A DNA stretch of 64,000 bases from Rugalucina vietnamica (GCA_964017185.1 OZ024874.1:32712721-32776720); one strand, 5' to 3'; shown: positions 24,600 to 34,913, numbered from the stretch's first letter. Program-made: numbers and translations. Notes: generated from the letters alone by a model not told the origin.

Positions 24600-25690
24600 T
24601 CACACTTTTACTTCATTTTTTTGAAAATCACCCATATCTGTTATGCAGTATTAGATATCTTGTTTAATAGATATGATATTTATTTCAATTTATTAGATAT
24701 CTATTATAAAGAAGATATCTTATATAGCAAATACTATATCCATTTAATTATATTAGGTATACAAAATGTTAATATTAGATATATGCAATGTTTATTTAGA
24801 TGTCTTATATAGTATATTTAGATATCATTCAGGCTTAATAAGATATCTTATTTGTAAAAATAGATATCTAAATTGACAAATAAGATATCTTAAAAATTAT
24901 ATTAGATATCTTATTTGTAAAAGTATATAACATATCTTAATTCATAATTTGTCATAAATATATCTGATATAGCAATTATGATATTAGATATTAGATTTAT
25001 TTCTTAATATGACATCAGCATTTGAGAATATGACACTTAATCAGCATTTGAGATATCTAAAATAGTTGTATAGATATCTATGTTAAGATTTTTATATTTG
25101 TCAAATAAGATATCTTCTTGAGTATATAAGATATCTTTATTACATAAGATATCTAATATGCTAAAGTAGATATGGTTTTAGACAAATAAGATATCTTATT
25201 TACAAAAAAAAGTTATCTTATATCCTTAATTAGCTATCTTATTGAGCTAAACAAATAAGACACCTTTAGTTTATATCTTATTTATTTTGCCCAATCACAA
25301 CCTATTTCTTTTACTTAAATAAGATATCTACTATGTCAGTACAGAAATCTAATTTATAGCCTTAATTAAGATATATTGTATTAATTCATATATCTGAATT
25401 ATAAATGAAGATATCGTTTTTCTAATTAAGATATCTAATTTACCGTAAAAGATATCTTATTGACCACTGTATATAAGATATTTGTTTTACCAATTTAGAT
25501 ATCTTATTTGCTAATTAAGATACCTAGTTTAGCAATAAAGATGTCTTATTAACCAAAGTAGATATCTTGATTTATCTTGTTAGGAAGATATCTTGATTTA
25601 TCTTGTGAAGAAGATATCTTATTTAGGTATAGCAGATCTCTCATTTAGTATATAAGATATCTAAATTATATTAGTTTCATAAACACTCAA
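24600..25690. repeat. GATATC-rich tract (recurring AGATATCT palindrome)
   Basis: Over about 1.1 kb the palindrome AGATATCT, or its core GATATC with an attached TTATTTG or TAATTT, recurs at irregular spacings of roughly 15-40 bp. Regular unit boundaries are not visible, so it is a degenerate cryptic repeat. No coding sense. Confidence 0.7.
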
Positions 25691-25748
25691 TCATCTCAGC
25701 GCTGTGTTTGGTGTGGGTTCAAGTCCCGCACTGGGTAATTGTGAAACA
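25690..25748 (+). repeat. tRNA-like SINE head relic
   Basis: Contains a perfect B-box-like GGGTTCAAGTCCC within about 60 bp, directly before a longer SINE. The A box is poor and there is no cloverleaf, so it is not a tRNA gene. Confidence 0.45.
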
Positions 25749-25962
25749 AGCGCGGTGGCGTAGTGGTAGAGTGTCGGACACCAAATAGAGAGGTCCTGGG
25801 TTCGATCCCCACAGGCGTCACCGTGTTGGTCCTTGACCAAAACACATTAACTCCTTACAGTACTGGTTAAACCCAAGAAGAATTGGCTCTGTACTGACAT
25901 GACTGAAACATTGTTGACTGGGACATTAAGCCTCAATACAATTTGAGTTCATTTCATTTAAA
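25749..25962 (+). mobile_element. tRNA-derived SINE
   Basis: Head with A-box-like TGGCGTAGTGGTAGAGTG and B box GGTTCGATCCC spaced as in a tRNA. Then an unrelated body (GTCCTTGACCAAAAC), and a tail domain GACATGACTGAAACATTG, TTGACTGGGAC, TTAAGCCTCAA shared with the other SINEs of the window. Confidence 0.85.
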
Positions 25963-25977
25963 AAAGGAAGTGTAGTG

Positions 25978-26165
25978 CGGTAGGGGTAGACTACAGGTCT
26001 CCGATGCGGGAGGCCATGGGTTCTAGACATAACTCTATCATGCAAGTTGTGTTCATGAATCTATAGTATTGTTTAAAACACAAGAAGTGGTGGCCCTTTG
26101 CCTCAACATGACTCAAAACTTGTTTACTGGGACGTCTAGTCATCACTTAACCAAACCATATCATA
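25978..26165 (+). mobile_element. tRNA-derived SINE, diverged
   Basis: Same layout as 25749-25962: a GTAGGGGTAGACTA head, a weak GGGTTCTAGAC B box, then CAACATGACTCAAAACTTG and TTTACTGGGACGTC tail words. Confidence 0.6.
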
Positions 26166-26267
26166 ATATTTGAAAATAAATGCTCAAATCTCAGTTTGCC
26201 TGATAAAATAATGACTTGTTTACCAAATCGCATAGTACAAACCTGCTTTGTAGATCAGAGACATTAA

Positions 26268-26490
26268 TAATTGCCCCCCAGAGGGGGGGGGGGTCTTTGC
26301 TCCCTGCTCCATGAAAGAAAAATGACCTTTCTCCCCAGCTCATAAAATGTTTTCCTCAGCCCCCTGCTCCCTAAAACTCCAACAAGTTATGCTTTCTCCC
26401 CAAATCCCTTAAAATAAATGACCCTTCTCCCCAAATCTCTGAAAATAGATAGCCCTTCTCCCTGAATCCCCCAAAACCCTGGGAGGGCCT
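26268..26490. repeat. Degenerate pyrimidine-rich tandem repeat
   Basis: About six imperfect units of roughly 35 bp with (C)TTCTCCC(C/T)(A/G)AATC and an A-rich spacer, next to a G-run. Non-coding. Confidence 0.5.
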
Positions 26491-26785
26491 CATAATTGGT
26501 AGTTTATCTCGATAAAAGAGTGTCATAAAGAATCTGTAACATATCATAAAGAATCCGTTACCCATCATTTTGTATCATACGGAATCCGTGACAAAATTTT
26601 GTCACAGATTCTTTATGATACTTTTGATGCTTAAAAACACAAAAGTCTGCAAAACAATTCCTTTGAAGATTTACATGCATTGAAAAGTGTTAGTTCATAA
26701 ATAATTAGTTAAATTTCTAAACTGATGATAAAATGTTTTGATGTGTTATGTATTTTAATATTCATTATCGATTTTCCTTGCTTTC

Positions 26786-29632
26786 TGAATCTGAATCTGA
26801 ATAGTTTACTGGTGACACGCCAAATGACATTATTTCACCAGGGGGTTCGGATGGGGGGGGGGGGGGGAAATTAGTCCCTTGAACGCACGAGTGAAGCGAA
26901 CTTGGACACACAGTCATCAGACATTTCAGCAGAGGAGACAAGTGAATCAGGGAGGTCATTCCAGTCCCTGATAGTCTGTGGAAAGAAACTACTTTTGTAC
27001 GCTTCTTTGCTAGCTGAAGGTATCTGAAAAGCCAAAGAGTGTTGATTTCTACAACGCCTATTCTTTGGGATAAGGTCATCTGTGGGTATTCTGGCTTTAC
27101 CCTTTAGACCTTTGTATAGCAATATAAGTCTACTATCCTTCCTCCTTTTCTTAAGAGATTCCCATTTCAGTTGACCTAAAATGCCAGTCATGCTCCCAGT
27201 TTCAAAAACATAATTTCCCGTCACAAACCTTGCCGCACGATTTTGGACCTTTTCCAGTTCTTCTTGGAGGCCATGAGTGTGAGGGTCCCAAACTGAGCTT
27301 CCATATTCCAAGACCGGCCGCACCAGTCCTTTATAAGCTGCTTCTTTCACATCTGGGGGACAAGAATACAAATTTCTCCTCAAGAATCCGAGAGTTCTGT
27401 TAGCCTTTGTACAAACATTGGAAATATGAGTATTCCATTTCAAATCATTTGTGATAGTTACACCCAGGTATTTTATGCTTTCAACATTTTCCAGTAAAGT
27501 GCCCTCAAGGGTGTAGTTAGCCTGTATCTTACTAGACCGTTTATTTGTCAGCTGCATCATGTTGCATTTGACGGGTTGAAATCTCATTCCCCATTTTCTA
27601 GCCCAACTGCCTAGGCGATCAATGTCTCTTTGAAGTTTCAATGTATCCTCTTCATTCTTGATTTCACGATAGCAAACACAATCATCAGCAAAGAGTCTTA
27701 TTTCAGACTCGATGTCTGCTGAGATGTCATTTATATACAAGGAAAACAGCAAGGGGCCGAGAACGGTGCCCTGAGGGACACCCGACACAACTGGAGCCCA
27801 ATCCGATTTAATACCATTAACCACTACCCTTTGTTGTCTGAAACAAAGGAAAGCATTTATCCAATTCAGTGTTGTTCCACCTATTCCATAGCTGAACAAT
27901 TTGCTTTTAAGGAGTTCATGGGGAGGAGTATCGAAAGCCTTTTCAAAATCGAGTATAAAAGTGTCGACCTGGCCTTTTTTGTCTAAGATTTTGGCCCAGT
28001 CATTTATCACTGTAGTCAACTGAGTTTCACAGCTATGCCATTTCCTAAATGCGTGTTGCCTGTCCGACAGGAGTTCATGTTCATCAAGATGGGCCATAAT
28101 ATTTGAGCATACAATATGTTCAAGAAGCTTACAAGGAATGCATGTCAAAGAAACAGGGCGGTAATTGCGGGCAAGTGACCTGTCGCCCTTCTTAAACAGG
28201 GGGCAAATATTAGCAAGAGACCATTCTTTAGGAATTTCACCTGTATCAATTGACTGCTGGAAGAGATGGGCGAATACTGGCCCTAATTCCATAGCCAGTT
28301 CCTTTAGGACTCTAGGATGAAGCTCATCAGGCCCTAAGGCTTTAGACGGGTTTAGACCTTTGAGAAGTTTGGTCACCCCTTCCTTTGTGACCACAATATC
28401 ATGCATGAATGGGGCAGATCTATCCATAAGAGGGACCTGTTTGTATTCACTTTTAGTGAAAACATCCGAGAACTGACCATTAAATTCTTCCGCCTTCTCA
28501 AATTCAGATTGAGCTATTCCACTTCCATTTCTCTTTTTCAACGGGGGAATACCTTGGGTATCTTTTTTCTGACTGTTTATGTACCTGTAAAAATCTCTAG
28601 GATTAGCCTTAACATCTCCTACCAAGTTGTTCACATAAAGATCATGCTGCTTCCTGATATCAGCTTTGATCTCTTTCCGTAAAGATTCAAATTTAGATCT
28701 AAATTTTGCACTACCAGTCTTTTTAGCTTTTGCATGAGTTGCATTTTTTCTGCGAATCTTCCTTCTTATTTCAGGTGTTATCCAAGGGACAGAGGAAACT
28801 GAGCGACTAGTTTTTGAGGGGATATGTTTATCTGCCGATTCCTGAATAAACGATGTAATGAGATTGAAATTTTCCTGGACCGACCGAGTATCTGAGTAAC
28901 CGTTGAAGTATCTTTCCTTTGCAAATTTAAGTGTTTCTGCTCTCATAGATTCATAATCACCTTTCTGATAACGATACACTTTTCTCCTAGGTTTCTTTAT
29001 AGGGGGGATAGCAATTTTCAATGTGCCAGAAACAATGTCATGATCACTGAGCTTATCCGGGGAATGAATGTCTACAAACTGACCAGGAAGAGAGGTCAAA
29101 ATTAAGTCCAAAGTATTTCTTTCTCTGGTGGGGAAATTGACTAATTGTTCCAAACCATGGTCATTCATGATATCTATCAAAATCTGACCCTCCGTCTGAC
29201 TCAATGATGACCCAGATTTGCTGAGTCTGTCCGGCCATACAATATCTCTAAAGTTGAAATCACCTAAAACATGAATTAAGGGGGGTTTGTTGCCTTTATT
29301 AATATTTTTGATTTTGTCAAGCTGTTCTCTAAATAAATTGTCAAACTTTTCCAGTGAATTCAATAAGTCATTTCCATTGTCCGATACTGGTAAATGACCA
29401 TCGACAGGTGGTCGATACCAGCTAGCCACAAAGTGAGTTTTCTTATTTACAAAAAGTTTGACCCAAACTGACTCTGAGTCATTGTCCAATTCTGTGAGGG
29501 GCATGTGTGGGATGTCCTTGTGTACAAGAAGCATAACACCACCACCATGTAAGGTTCTATCCTTTCTGTACACGCTGTATGGAAAAGATTCCGGAAATAA
29601 TTCAGACGTTAATATGCTTTATTAACCATTTT
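26786..29632 (-). mobile_element. CR1/Jockey-type LINE, 5'-truncated
   Basis: Non-LTR retrotransposon on the minus strand. The 3' end is at the left, a short ATTCAG microsatellite tail (three units, 26787-26804), typical of CR1-like elements. The 5' end is lost within the endonuclease domain: in-frame similarity (LTSELFPESFPYSVYRKD) can be followed upstream to a stop near 29620. The LINE sits inside the TA-flanked element at 20901-29881. No target duplication was resolved. Confidence 0.85.
26871..29573 (-). CDS. LINE endonuclease/reverse transcriptase (ORF2, 900 codons, open)
   Basis: Long open frame of a CR1/Jockey-type LINE. The N-terminal third is the endonuclease/exonuclease/phosphatase domain: VHGD-type GDFNFRDIVWP near residue 107, LDLILTSLPG and SDHDIVSG near 165-190. 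The reverse transcriptase lies at roughly 400-680, with the motifs NYRPVSLTCIPCKLLEHIV, LDFEKAFDTPPHELL, SGVPQGTVLGPLLFSLYIND and catalytic FADD (RLFADDCVCY). The C-terminal part has YLGVTITNDLKW and a VLEYGSSVWDPHT stretch usual in this clade. The product nicks target DNA and copies its own RNA there. The frame has no internal stop over 2.7 kb, so the copy is young despite the missing 5' end. The first in-frame ATG is probably internal because the endonuclease start is absent. Confidence 0.92.
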   Translation of the reverse strand: MYRKDRTLHGGGVMLLVHKDIPHMPLTELDNDSESVWVKLFVNKKTHFVASWYRPPVDGHLPVSDNGNDLLNSLEKFDNLFREQLDKIKNINKGNKPPLIHVLGDFNFRDIVWPDRLSKSGSSLSQTEGQILIDIMNDHGLEQLVNFPTRERNTLDLILTSLPGQFVDIHSPDKLSDHDIVSGTLKIAIPPIKKPRRKVYRYQKGDYESMRAETLKFAKERYFNGYSDTRSVQENFNLITSFIQESADKHIPSKTSRSVSSVPWITPEIRRKIRRKNATHAKAKKTGSAKFRSKFESLRKEIKADIRKQHDLYVNNLVGDVKANPRDFYRYINSQKKDTQGIPPLKKRNGSGIAQSEFEKAEEFNGQFSDVFTKSEYKQVPLMDRSAPFMHDIVVTKEGVTKLLKGLNPSKALGPDELHPRVLKELAMELGPVFAHLFQQSIDTGEIPKEWSLANICPLFKKGDRSLARNYRPVSLTCIPCKLLEHIVCSNIMAHLDEHELLSDRQHAFRKWHSCETQLTTVINDWAKILDKKGQVDTFILDFEKAFDTPPHELLKSKLFSYGIGGTTLNWINAFLCFRQQRVVVNGIKSDWAPVVSGVPQGTVLGPLLFSLYINDISADIESEIRLFADDCVCYREIKNEEDTLKLQRDIDRLGSWARKWGMRFQPVKCNMMQLTNKRSSKIQANYTLEGTLLENVESIKYLGVTITNDLKWNTHISNVCTKANRTLGFLRRNLYSCPPDVKEAAYKGLVRPVLEYGSSVWDPHTHGLQEELEKVQNRAARFVTGNYVFETGSMTGILGQLKWESLKKRRKDSRLILLYKGLKGKARIPTDDLIPKNRRCRNQHSLAFQIPSASKEAYKSSFFPQTIRDWNDLPDSLVSSAEMSDDCVSKFASLVRSRD

Positions 29633-30166
29633 AAGGATTGAATCACCCATTAACTTTCAACCTGTATACCAACATTGCTAAAATTGATGGAGAACAATTT
29701 CCAGCATATATATACTATGTATGTGTGCCAAAAAGGTCATTTCATGCATCAAAAACCTTAGAAACAACTGTTCTCATCACCTACCAATATATGAGCTAAG
29801 AGAATCATAAAGAATCTGTAACGCTATCATAAAGAATCAGTAGCAGATATCATAAAGAATCATCTTGCACTGTGACGGACCTAATGCATATGCGATTACT
29901 GTGGCCACCCATGTTGATACTGGTCTTCGGTACTGGGTTTTATACCACCACGCTGCACACCAATGCCTATGTACCAAACAAGCCAACCTGTCTCTTTGTT
30001 TATCACTTCCGCAAAATTTTGATAGAAATGACACTTTTAATATTGCTTCGATTTTACAGTTAACGCTGTGAATTGTATATTTCTGAATATCAACAGTTGT
30101 CTAAGTAACAATAGACTTCGAGTTTCATTTTTTACAAGTTGTCATTCTACAAGAAACGAGAAAACA
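29633..30166 (+). other. Right end of the TA-flanked element and upstream region of exon 1b
   Basis: Holds inverse GATTCTTTATGATA motifs up to the element end at 29881. Then about 285 bp of unique-looking sequence that must contain the 5' leader, or the promoter if exon 1b is a true first exon. No clear TATA box or initiator was seen. Confidence 0.45.
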
Positions 30167-30477
30167 ATGATCACTCATGGCCTATTATTCACCATTTTAC
30201 TTTCATCGTTACCATTGTCCAAATGTGATTACCCGTTCAGAAACGTAAAACTTCCATGGCATGAAAGGGTTGATGATCTTGTTAGTCGATTGACTATTCA
30301 TGAATTGATGCTGCAGTTGGCTATGGGTGGGGGTGGTCCTAGAGGTGGCCCTGCACCCAGCATTCCTCGGTTGAAAATAGGGAAGTATTCATGGGGCACT
30401 GAATGTCTGAGAGGAGACGCTGTTGCAGGAGAAGCTACTGCATTCCCACAATCCATCGGTTTGGCAGCAACATTTAG
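30167..30477 (+). CDS. GH3 beta-xylosidase-like gene, first coding exon 1b
   Basis: Paralogue of exon 1a. It starts at the ATG in AAACAATGATC with a signal peptide (MITHGLLFTILLSSLPLSKC, residues 1-20). Next come YPFRNVKLPWHERVDDLVSR, the glycine/proline-rich GGGGPRGGPAPSIPRL and the WGTECLRGD and AFPQSIGLAATF motifs of the GH3 N-terminal barrel. The exon ends TTT AG before donor GTGGGTTG, phase 2. That joins the exon 2 acceptor at 42454 to give a serine codon (AG|T). It is the closer of the two first exons to exon 2, but a minisatellite element and an 8.5-kb LTR element lie between. Earlier in-frame ATGs upstream (30068 onward) would give a long non-signal leader, so I prefer 30167. Confidence 0.82.
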
Positions 30478-30689
30478 GTGGGTTGTGATAATGGGTATGT
30501 TTTCATAGCTCTTCAGGCTTTTTTAGCCTTTTTTTTATTTAATTTAGTATGAATGAAATCAGATTAATTGTATTAAAGCTAAGATGAAGTTGAAAAGAAT
30601 CATTCTGTGCTTATCATCTTATATGAGTTCAAAATTTTCTGATCATTTGATATTACCTCAGGGTGGATGGAAGTGAAAGAGTACCAGAC

Positions 30690-30726
30690 TCTACAATACA
30701 GTAGTGCAGACTTAGTGGTGTAGTGT
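30690..30726 (+). repeat. 5' part of a SINE interrupted by the element at 30727
   Basis: Sequence leading to the 9-bp target copy GTGTAGTGT. The continuation with the usual SINE tail words is at 33483-33608. Head is short and diverged, so moderate confidence only. Confidence 0.4.
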
Positions 30727-31469
30727 GGCTGTGTATAAAACCTGTAACCGAACCAAACCGAACCGAACCTACGGAAATTACCGAACATATCCGGCCGAAC
30801 CTACGGAAATTATCGAACATCCGGACCGGACATATGGCAATTATGATCTTTCGATACCGGGAATTAATTGCATTACCTGTTAAAATTACCAAAATTTTGA
30901 AGTTCAAGCACTTATTTCACTATTTACAAAGAGTTTTATGTAATTTTACCGCTAAGTTAAGCTTAATGAAGGATCATAAAGGTTGTTTGTTTATTTATTT
31001 GTTTGTTTTTTAAGTATCTATATTATAATGGCGTATTTTCTTTTCCTTTCCTATTGTAATGGTGCGGTTGTATTTAATACTTCAAAGATTACTTAGAGCA
31101 AAGTCTTTCTATACACAGTGAACCCCTGCTGTGATGCATGACCACCTTCACTGAATAGCTGATGATAATCCTTCTGTATCCTTACTGTTAATAAACTCAG
31201 GTGTCACTTTCATAATCATGTCTTTATCACGATAAAGACTGTCTTTCACGCCCTGGTCAAACATAGCTAATTATCGGATTGATATCGCGATTATTATTCT
31301 TTTAATTGTTTCTATATGTCAATTAAGTTTAACAAACAATCCAAATAACAAAATCATACAAATTTTGATATAAAGAAAATAATAATAATGTTTATGAAAC
31401 ACTATGCCCCCAACAGATACGTCACTTTCAAGATGTAACCGAAAAATGAAAAATTATAATTCATATAAC

Positions 31470-32970
31470 CTGTTAACCGAACTGGGTCCGAACTTGTTAG
31501 CCGAGCTGTGTCCGAAATGTAAACCAAACTGAGGCCGAACATGTTTACCTAACTGGGGCCGAACCTGTAAACCGAACTGGGGCCGAACCTGTTGACAGGT
31601 TTGGCCCCAGTTCGGTAAACATGTTCGGCCCCAGTTCGGTTAACAGGTTCGGTCACAGTTCGGCTAATACTTTCGGTTTACACGTTCGGACCCAGTTCGG
31701 CTAACCGGTTTGGTTAGCAGGTTCGGCCACAGTTCGGTTAGCAGGTTCGGCCACGGTTCGGTAAGCAGGTTCGACCACAGTTCGGTTAGCAGGTTCGGCC
31801 ACAGTTCGGTTAGCAGGTTAATTCTGTCATAGTTAGGTCAGCAGGTTCGGCTAGTTCGGCCACAGTTCGTTTAGCAGGTTCGGTCACAGTTCGGTTTGCA
31901 GGTTCGGCCACAGTTCGGTTGGCAGGTTCGGCCACAGTTCGGTTAGCAGGTTCGGCCACAGTTCGGTTGGCAGGTTCGGCCACAGTTCGGTTAGCAGGTT
32001 CGGCCACAGTTCGGTTAGCAGGTTCGGCCACAGTTCGGTTGGCAGGTTCGGCCACAGTTCGGTTAGCAGGTTCGGCCACAGTTCGGTTAGCAGGTTCGGC
32101 CACAGTTCGGTTAGCAGGTTCGGCAACAGTTCGGTTAGCATGTTCGGTCACAGTTCGGTTAACAGGTTCGGCCACAGTTCGGTAAGCAGGTTCGGCCACT
32201 GTTCGGTTAGCAGGTTCGGCCACAGTTCGGTTAGCAGGTTCGGCCACAGTTCGGTTGGCAGGTTCGGCCACAGTTCGGTTAGCAGGTTCGGCCACAGTTC
32301 GGTTAGCAGGTTCGGCCACATTTCGGTTGGCAGATTCGGCCACAGTTCGGTTAGCAGGTTCGGCCACAGTTCGGTTAGCAGTTTCGGCCACAGTTCGGTT
32401 AGCAGATTCGGCAACAGTTCGGTTAGCATGTTCGGTCACAGTTCGGTTAACAGGTTCGGCTACAGTTCGGTTAGCAGGTTCGGCCACAGTTCGGTTAGCA
32501 GGTTCGGCCACATTTCATTTAACAGGTTCGGTGCCAGTTCGGTGAAAGTGGTCGGCCCAAGATCGGCTAACAGGTTCGGTCCCAGTTCGGCTAGTTCGGC
32601 CACAGTTCGGTTAGCAGGTTCGGCCACAGTTCAATTAGCAGGTTCGGCCAAAGTTCGGTTAGCAGGTTCGGCCACAGTTCGGTTAGCAGTTTCGGCCACA
32701 GTTCGGTTGACAGGTTCGGTGCCAGTTCGGTGAAAGTGTTCGGCCCAAGTTCGGCTAACAGGTTCGGTCCCAGTTCGGCTAACAGGTTCAGCCTCAGTTC
32801 GGTTTACATGTTCGCACTCAGTTCGGTTAACATGTTCGGTTAACAGGTTCGGTCCCAGTTCGGCTAACAGGTTCAGTCTCAGTTCGGTTTACATGTTCGC
32901 ACTCAGTTCGGTTTACATGTTCGGTTAACAGGTTCGGTCGCAGTTCGGTTTATATGTTCGGACCCAGTTA
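31470..32970. repeat. 24-bp minisatellite, orientation flips near 31593
   Basis: About 60 units built on TTCGGTTAGCAGG followed by TTCGGCCACAG, with variants (GACCCAG, GTTTACATG). Units left of the palindrome ACCTGT-TG-ACAGGT at 31587-31600 are in the opposite orientation from those to the right. Because 24 is divisible by three, several frames on both strands stay open (up to 233 codons, e.g. minus 31810-32511 with AEPANRTV repeats). I regard these as repeat artefacts, not genes. Confidence 0.9.
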
Positions 32971-33000
32971 TTTATTTATTTTATTTTATTTTATTTTATT

Positions 33001-33055
<55 letters not shown>

Positions 33056-33057
33056 TT
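32968..33057. repeat. (TTTA)n/(TTTTA)n microsatellite
   Basis: About 90 bp of TTTA and TTTTA repeats at the end of the minisatellite. Confidence 0.95.
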
Positions 33058-33482
33058 GCCGTATTTAGCCGTATACAGTTTGAATTCCCGAGCTGTCCAC
33101 GTTTTTCACATGAGATCTTGCAAATAAGAAACTAGTTGCATGAAAATTTGTCTAATGACCCGGAAAATCAATTCACTTATGGTCCGTCATTCATTTAAAG
33201 AACGTATGTTGTATTTTGATTTTCTTACTTTGTGTTTATCGGTTTCGTATCAAGTACTCCTTGCGTTTATATATAGGCCCTAAGAATCGCTCTTCCATAC
33301 ATCTACCTTTTATTTTTCCAAATTAAACCGGTATTGATGCTAAATCTCGGTATCGATATATCGGCATTTTCCGTAGGTTCGGCCCGGAACGTACGGTAAT
33401 TCCCGTAGGTTCGGTCGGGTAAGTTCGGTAATTTCCGTAGGTTCGGTTTGGTCTGGTTCGGTTACAGGTTTTATACATAACC

Positions 33483-33608
33483 GTGTAGTGTCCTTATGAC
33501 ATTAAGAACTACAAAGTATCAGTTAATACCCAGGAAGTGGTCCATCCTGACATGGATGAAAACTGAAAAGTTGTTGACTGGGACTGTAAGCCATAACCGA
33601 AACAAACA
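33483..33608 (+). repeat. 3' part of the interrupted SINE
   Basis: Carries the shared tail words CTGACATGGATGAAAACTG, GTTGTTGACTGGGAC and final CAAA repeats. Confidence 0.55.
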
Positions 33609-33882
33609 AACTATAGCTCAGGTTGTGTTGGTGTCTTAATTTTGTGTTGGTGTCTTAACTTGGAATTTTCCTGTAAAAAATAATTGTTACTACATGTACA
33701 TGTATGTGCCCATGCATGCAACTGATGGTGTCTCAGTTATGGATTTTGTCAAACTAGTTTCATTGCTCTGATGTTTCAGAAGCTATTCCAAGCTAATATA
33801 ATTACATAAATCTAGACTGTCACATACCCTACTACTTAACCTGTCATGGGTGAACTGATGATGTGACACATTTCTAAAATTA

Positions 33883-34595
33883 TGTAACGTATGCGGGGCT
33901 AGCTTGATAAATATATATATATATATATATAATTTTCCTTTGGGACTACTTTGTCCTGTGATTATAGACCAATGATTTTTACAATGATTGGATGAGCAAA
34001 ACAAAAATCATAGGAATCAACTTAATATGCATATAAAACAAATGTGATGATGCTCTGCACTCTGTATATGAGCTCAGCCTGAACCTCTGCTGAGCTAGCT
34101 CTGACTATTAGTATCAGCCTACACTGCTGATGATCCGTGAGTGACCAGCATATACTTCTGCTAGGCCAGTCCTATGCTAGTAACATAAACCACCTTAATC
34201 GCCTAAGACTGTTCACTGCTTGGTTATATTAATCAATGCTACTTGGATGGACTGTGTCCACTTTTCGCTATTGCTACTGAGATGGATAAAATCCACTGTT
34301 CGCCACTAAACCAAGCTTGCAATCAGTCTTTAATAGATTTTATATTGGTTTATTTACTTTATCTGTACTCTCCGACGACTTCTTGCTAACTGAACAACTC
34401 GCAGTGCGAAACACAGGTATTTATACTATCGGTGACGTCACACACTTTGGACGAATCTACTTTGCGGGCGAGTCTATGTTTCAAATCACCTTAGAAACGG
34501 GGTTGTCAGGCTACTCAAAGTCGTTTCGACCAAGTGAATTAATCGCCGGTACTTTCCTATGAAGACCGACTTGCAAAAATAATGATTTTGTCACA
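33883..34595 (-). repeat. 3' LTR of Ty3/gypsy element 2
   Basis: 713-bp repeat, TGTAACGTATGC...TTTTGTCACA on the + strand, nearly identical to 41633-42343. The differences seen are one substitution and TA-run length. Confidence 0.9.
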
Positions 34596-34913
34596 CTACC
34601 CACGCCTCCGGGTATATGCGTCCTCGCATAAAAATAAACAACTAAAAAAAAATCATGACATTAACATTATTTTTGTTCAACATTTTTCAAAAATCATCAT
34701 CTTCGGCATCATCATCATCATCATCATCAAAATCATCATCATCATCATGTCTGTCCGCATCGGACCATGCCTTACTTTAGGCTTATCTTATAGATAATTA
34801 TCCATTATTACTTTTACTTTTTTTGTATATCATAGACCTGACCTTGGTCTAATTTATCATGTCAATGAAAATGAAACTTCATTGCCTTCCTGACAGCACT
34901 GAATTTGAACACT

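Larger units (their letters stand above)
20901..29881. mobile_element. TA-flanked inverted-repeat DNA element with GATTCTTTATGATA arrays
   Basis: GGTCCGTCACAGTG at 20901 is mirrored by CACTGTGACGGACC ending at 29881, each next to a TA dinucleotide (20899-20900 and 29882-29883), as in TA-targeting DNA transposons. Both ends carry clusters of GATTCTTTATGATA (20920-21420; inverse at 29800-29865). A further cluster with both orientations lies at about 26510-26632. No transposase was seen, so the element is non-autonomous or has lost its gene. It contains many later insertions, including a LINE (26786-29632), so the original was much shorter than 9 kb. Whether the 26.5-kb cluster is an internal part or the end of a separate copy is not settled. 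Confidence 0.6.
30727..33482. mobile_element. Fold-back DNA element with 9-bp target duplication and internal minisatellite
   Basis: Inverted ends GG(C/T)T(G/A)TGTATAAAACC, continuing as CTGTAACCGAACC and CCTACGGAAATTACCGAAC blocks for about 120 bp, are flanked by exact GTGTAGTGT copies (30718-30726, 33483-33491). TSD length would suit a Mutator-like or other 8-9-bp-duplicating superfamily. No transposase is present. The middle is a 24-bp minisatellite in both orientations (31470-32970). Non-autonomous; apparently inserted into a SINE. Confidence 0.75.

Noticed and set aside
25712-25724. B box GGGTTCAAGTCCC as a separate tRNA gene
   Set aside because: No acceptor stem or A box in the right place; treated as a SINE head relic.
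25749-25820. Possible tRNA gene (A and B boxes, GGTTCGATCCC)
   Set aside because: The head is fused to the conserved SINE body and tail found in other copies, and arms do not close into a full cloverleaf.
31810-32511. 233-codon open frame with AEPANRTV repeats, and several others on both strands of the same tract
   Set aside because: The 24-bp minisatellite is divisible by three, so stop-free frames follow automatically; no start context, splice signals or non-repeat coding sequence.
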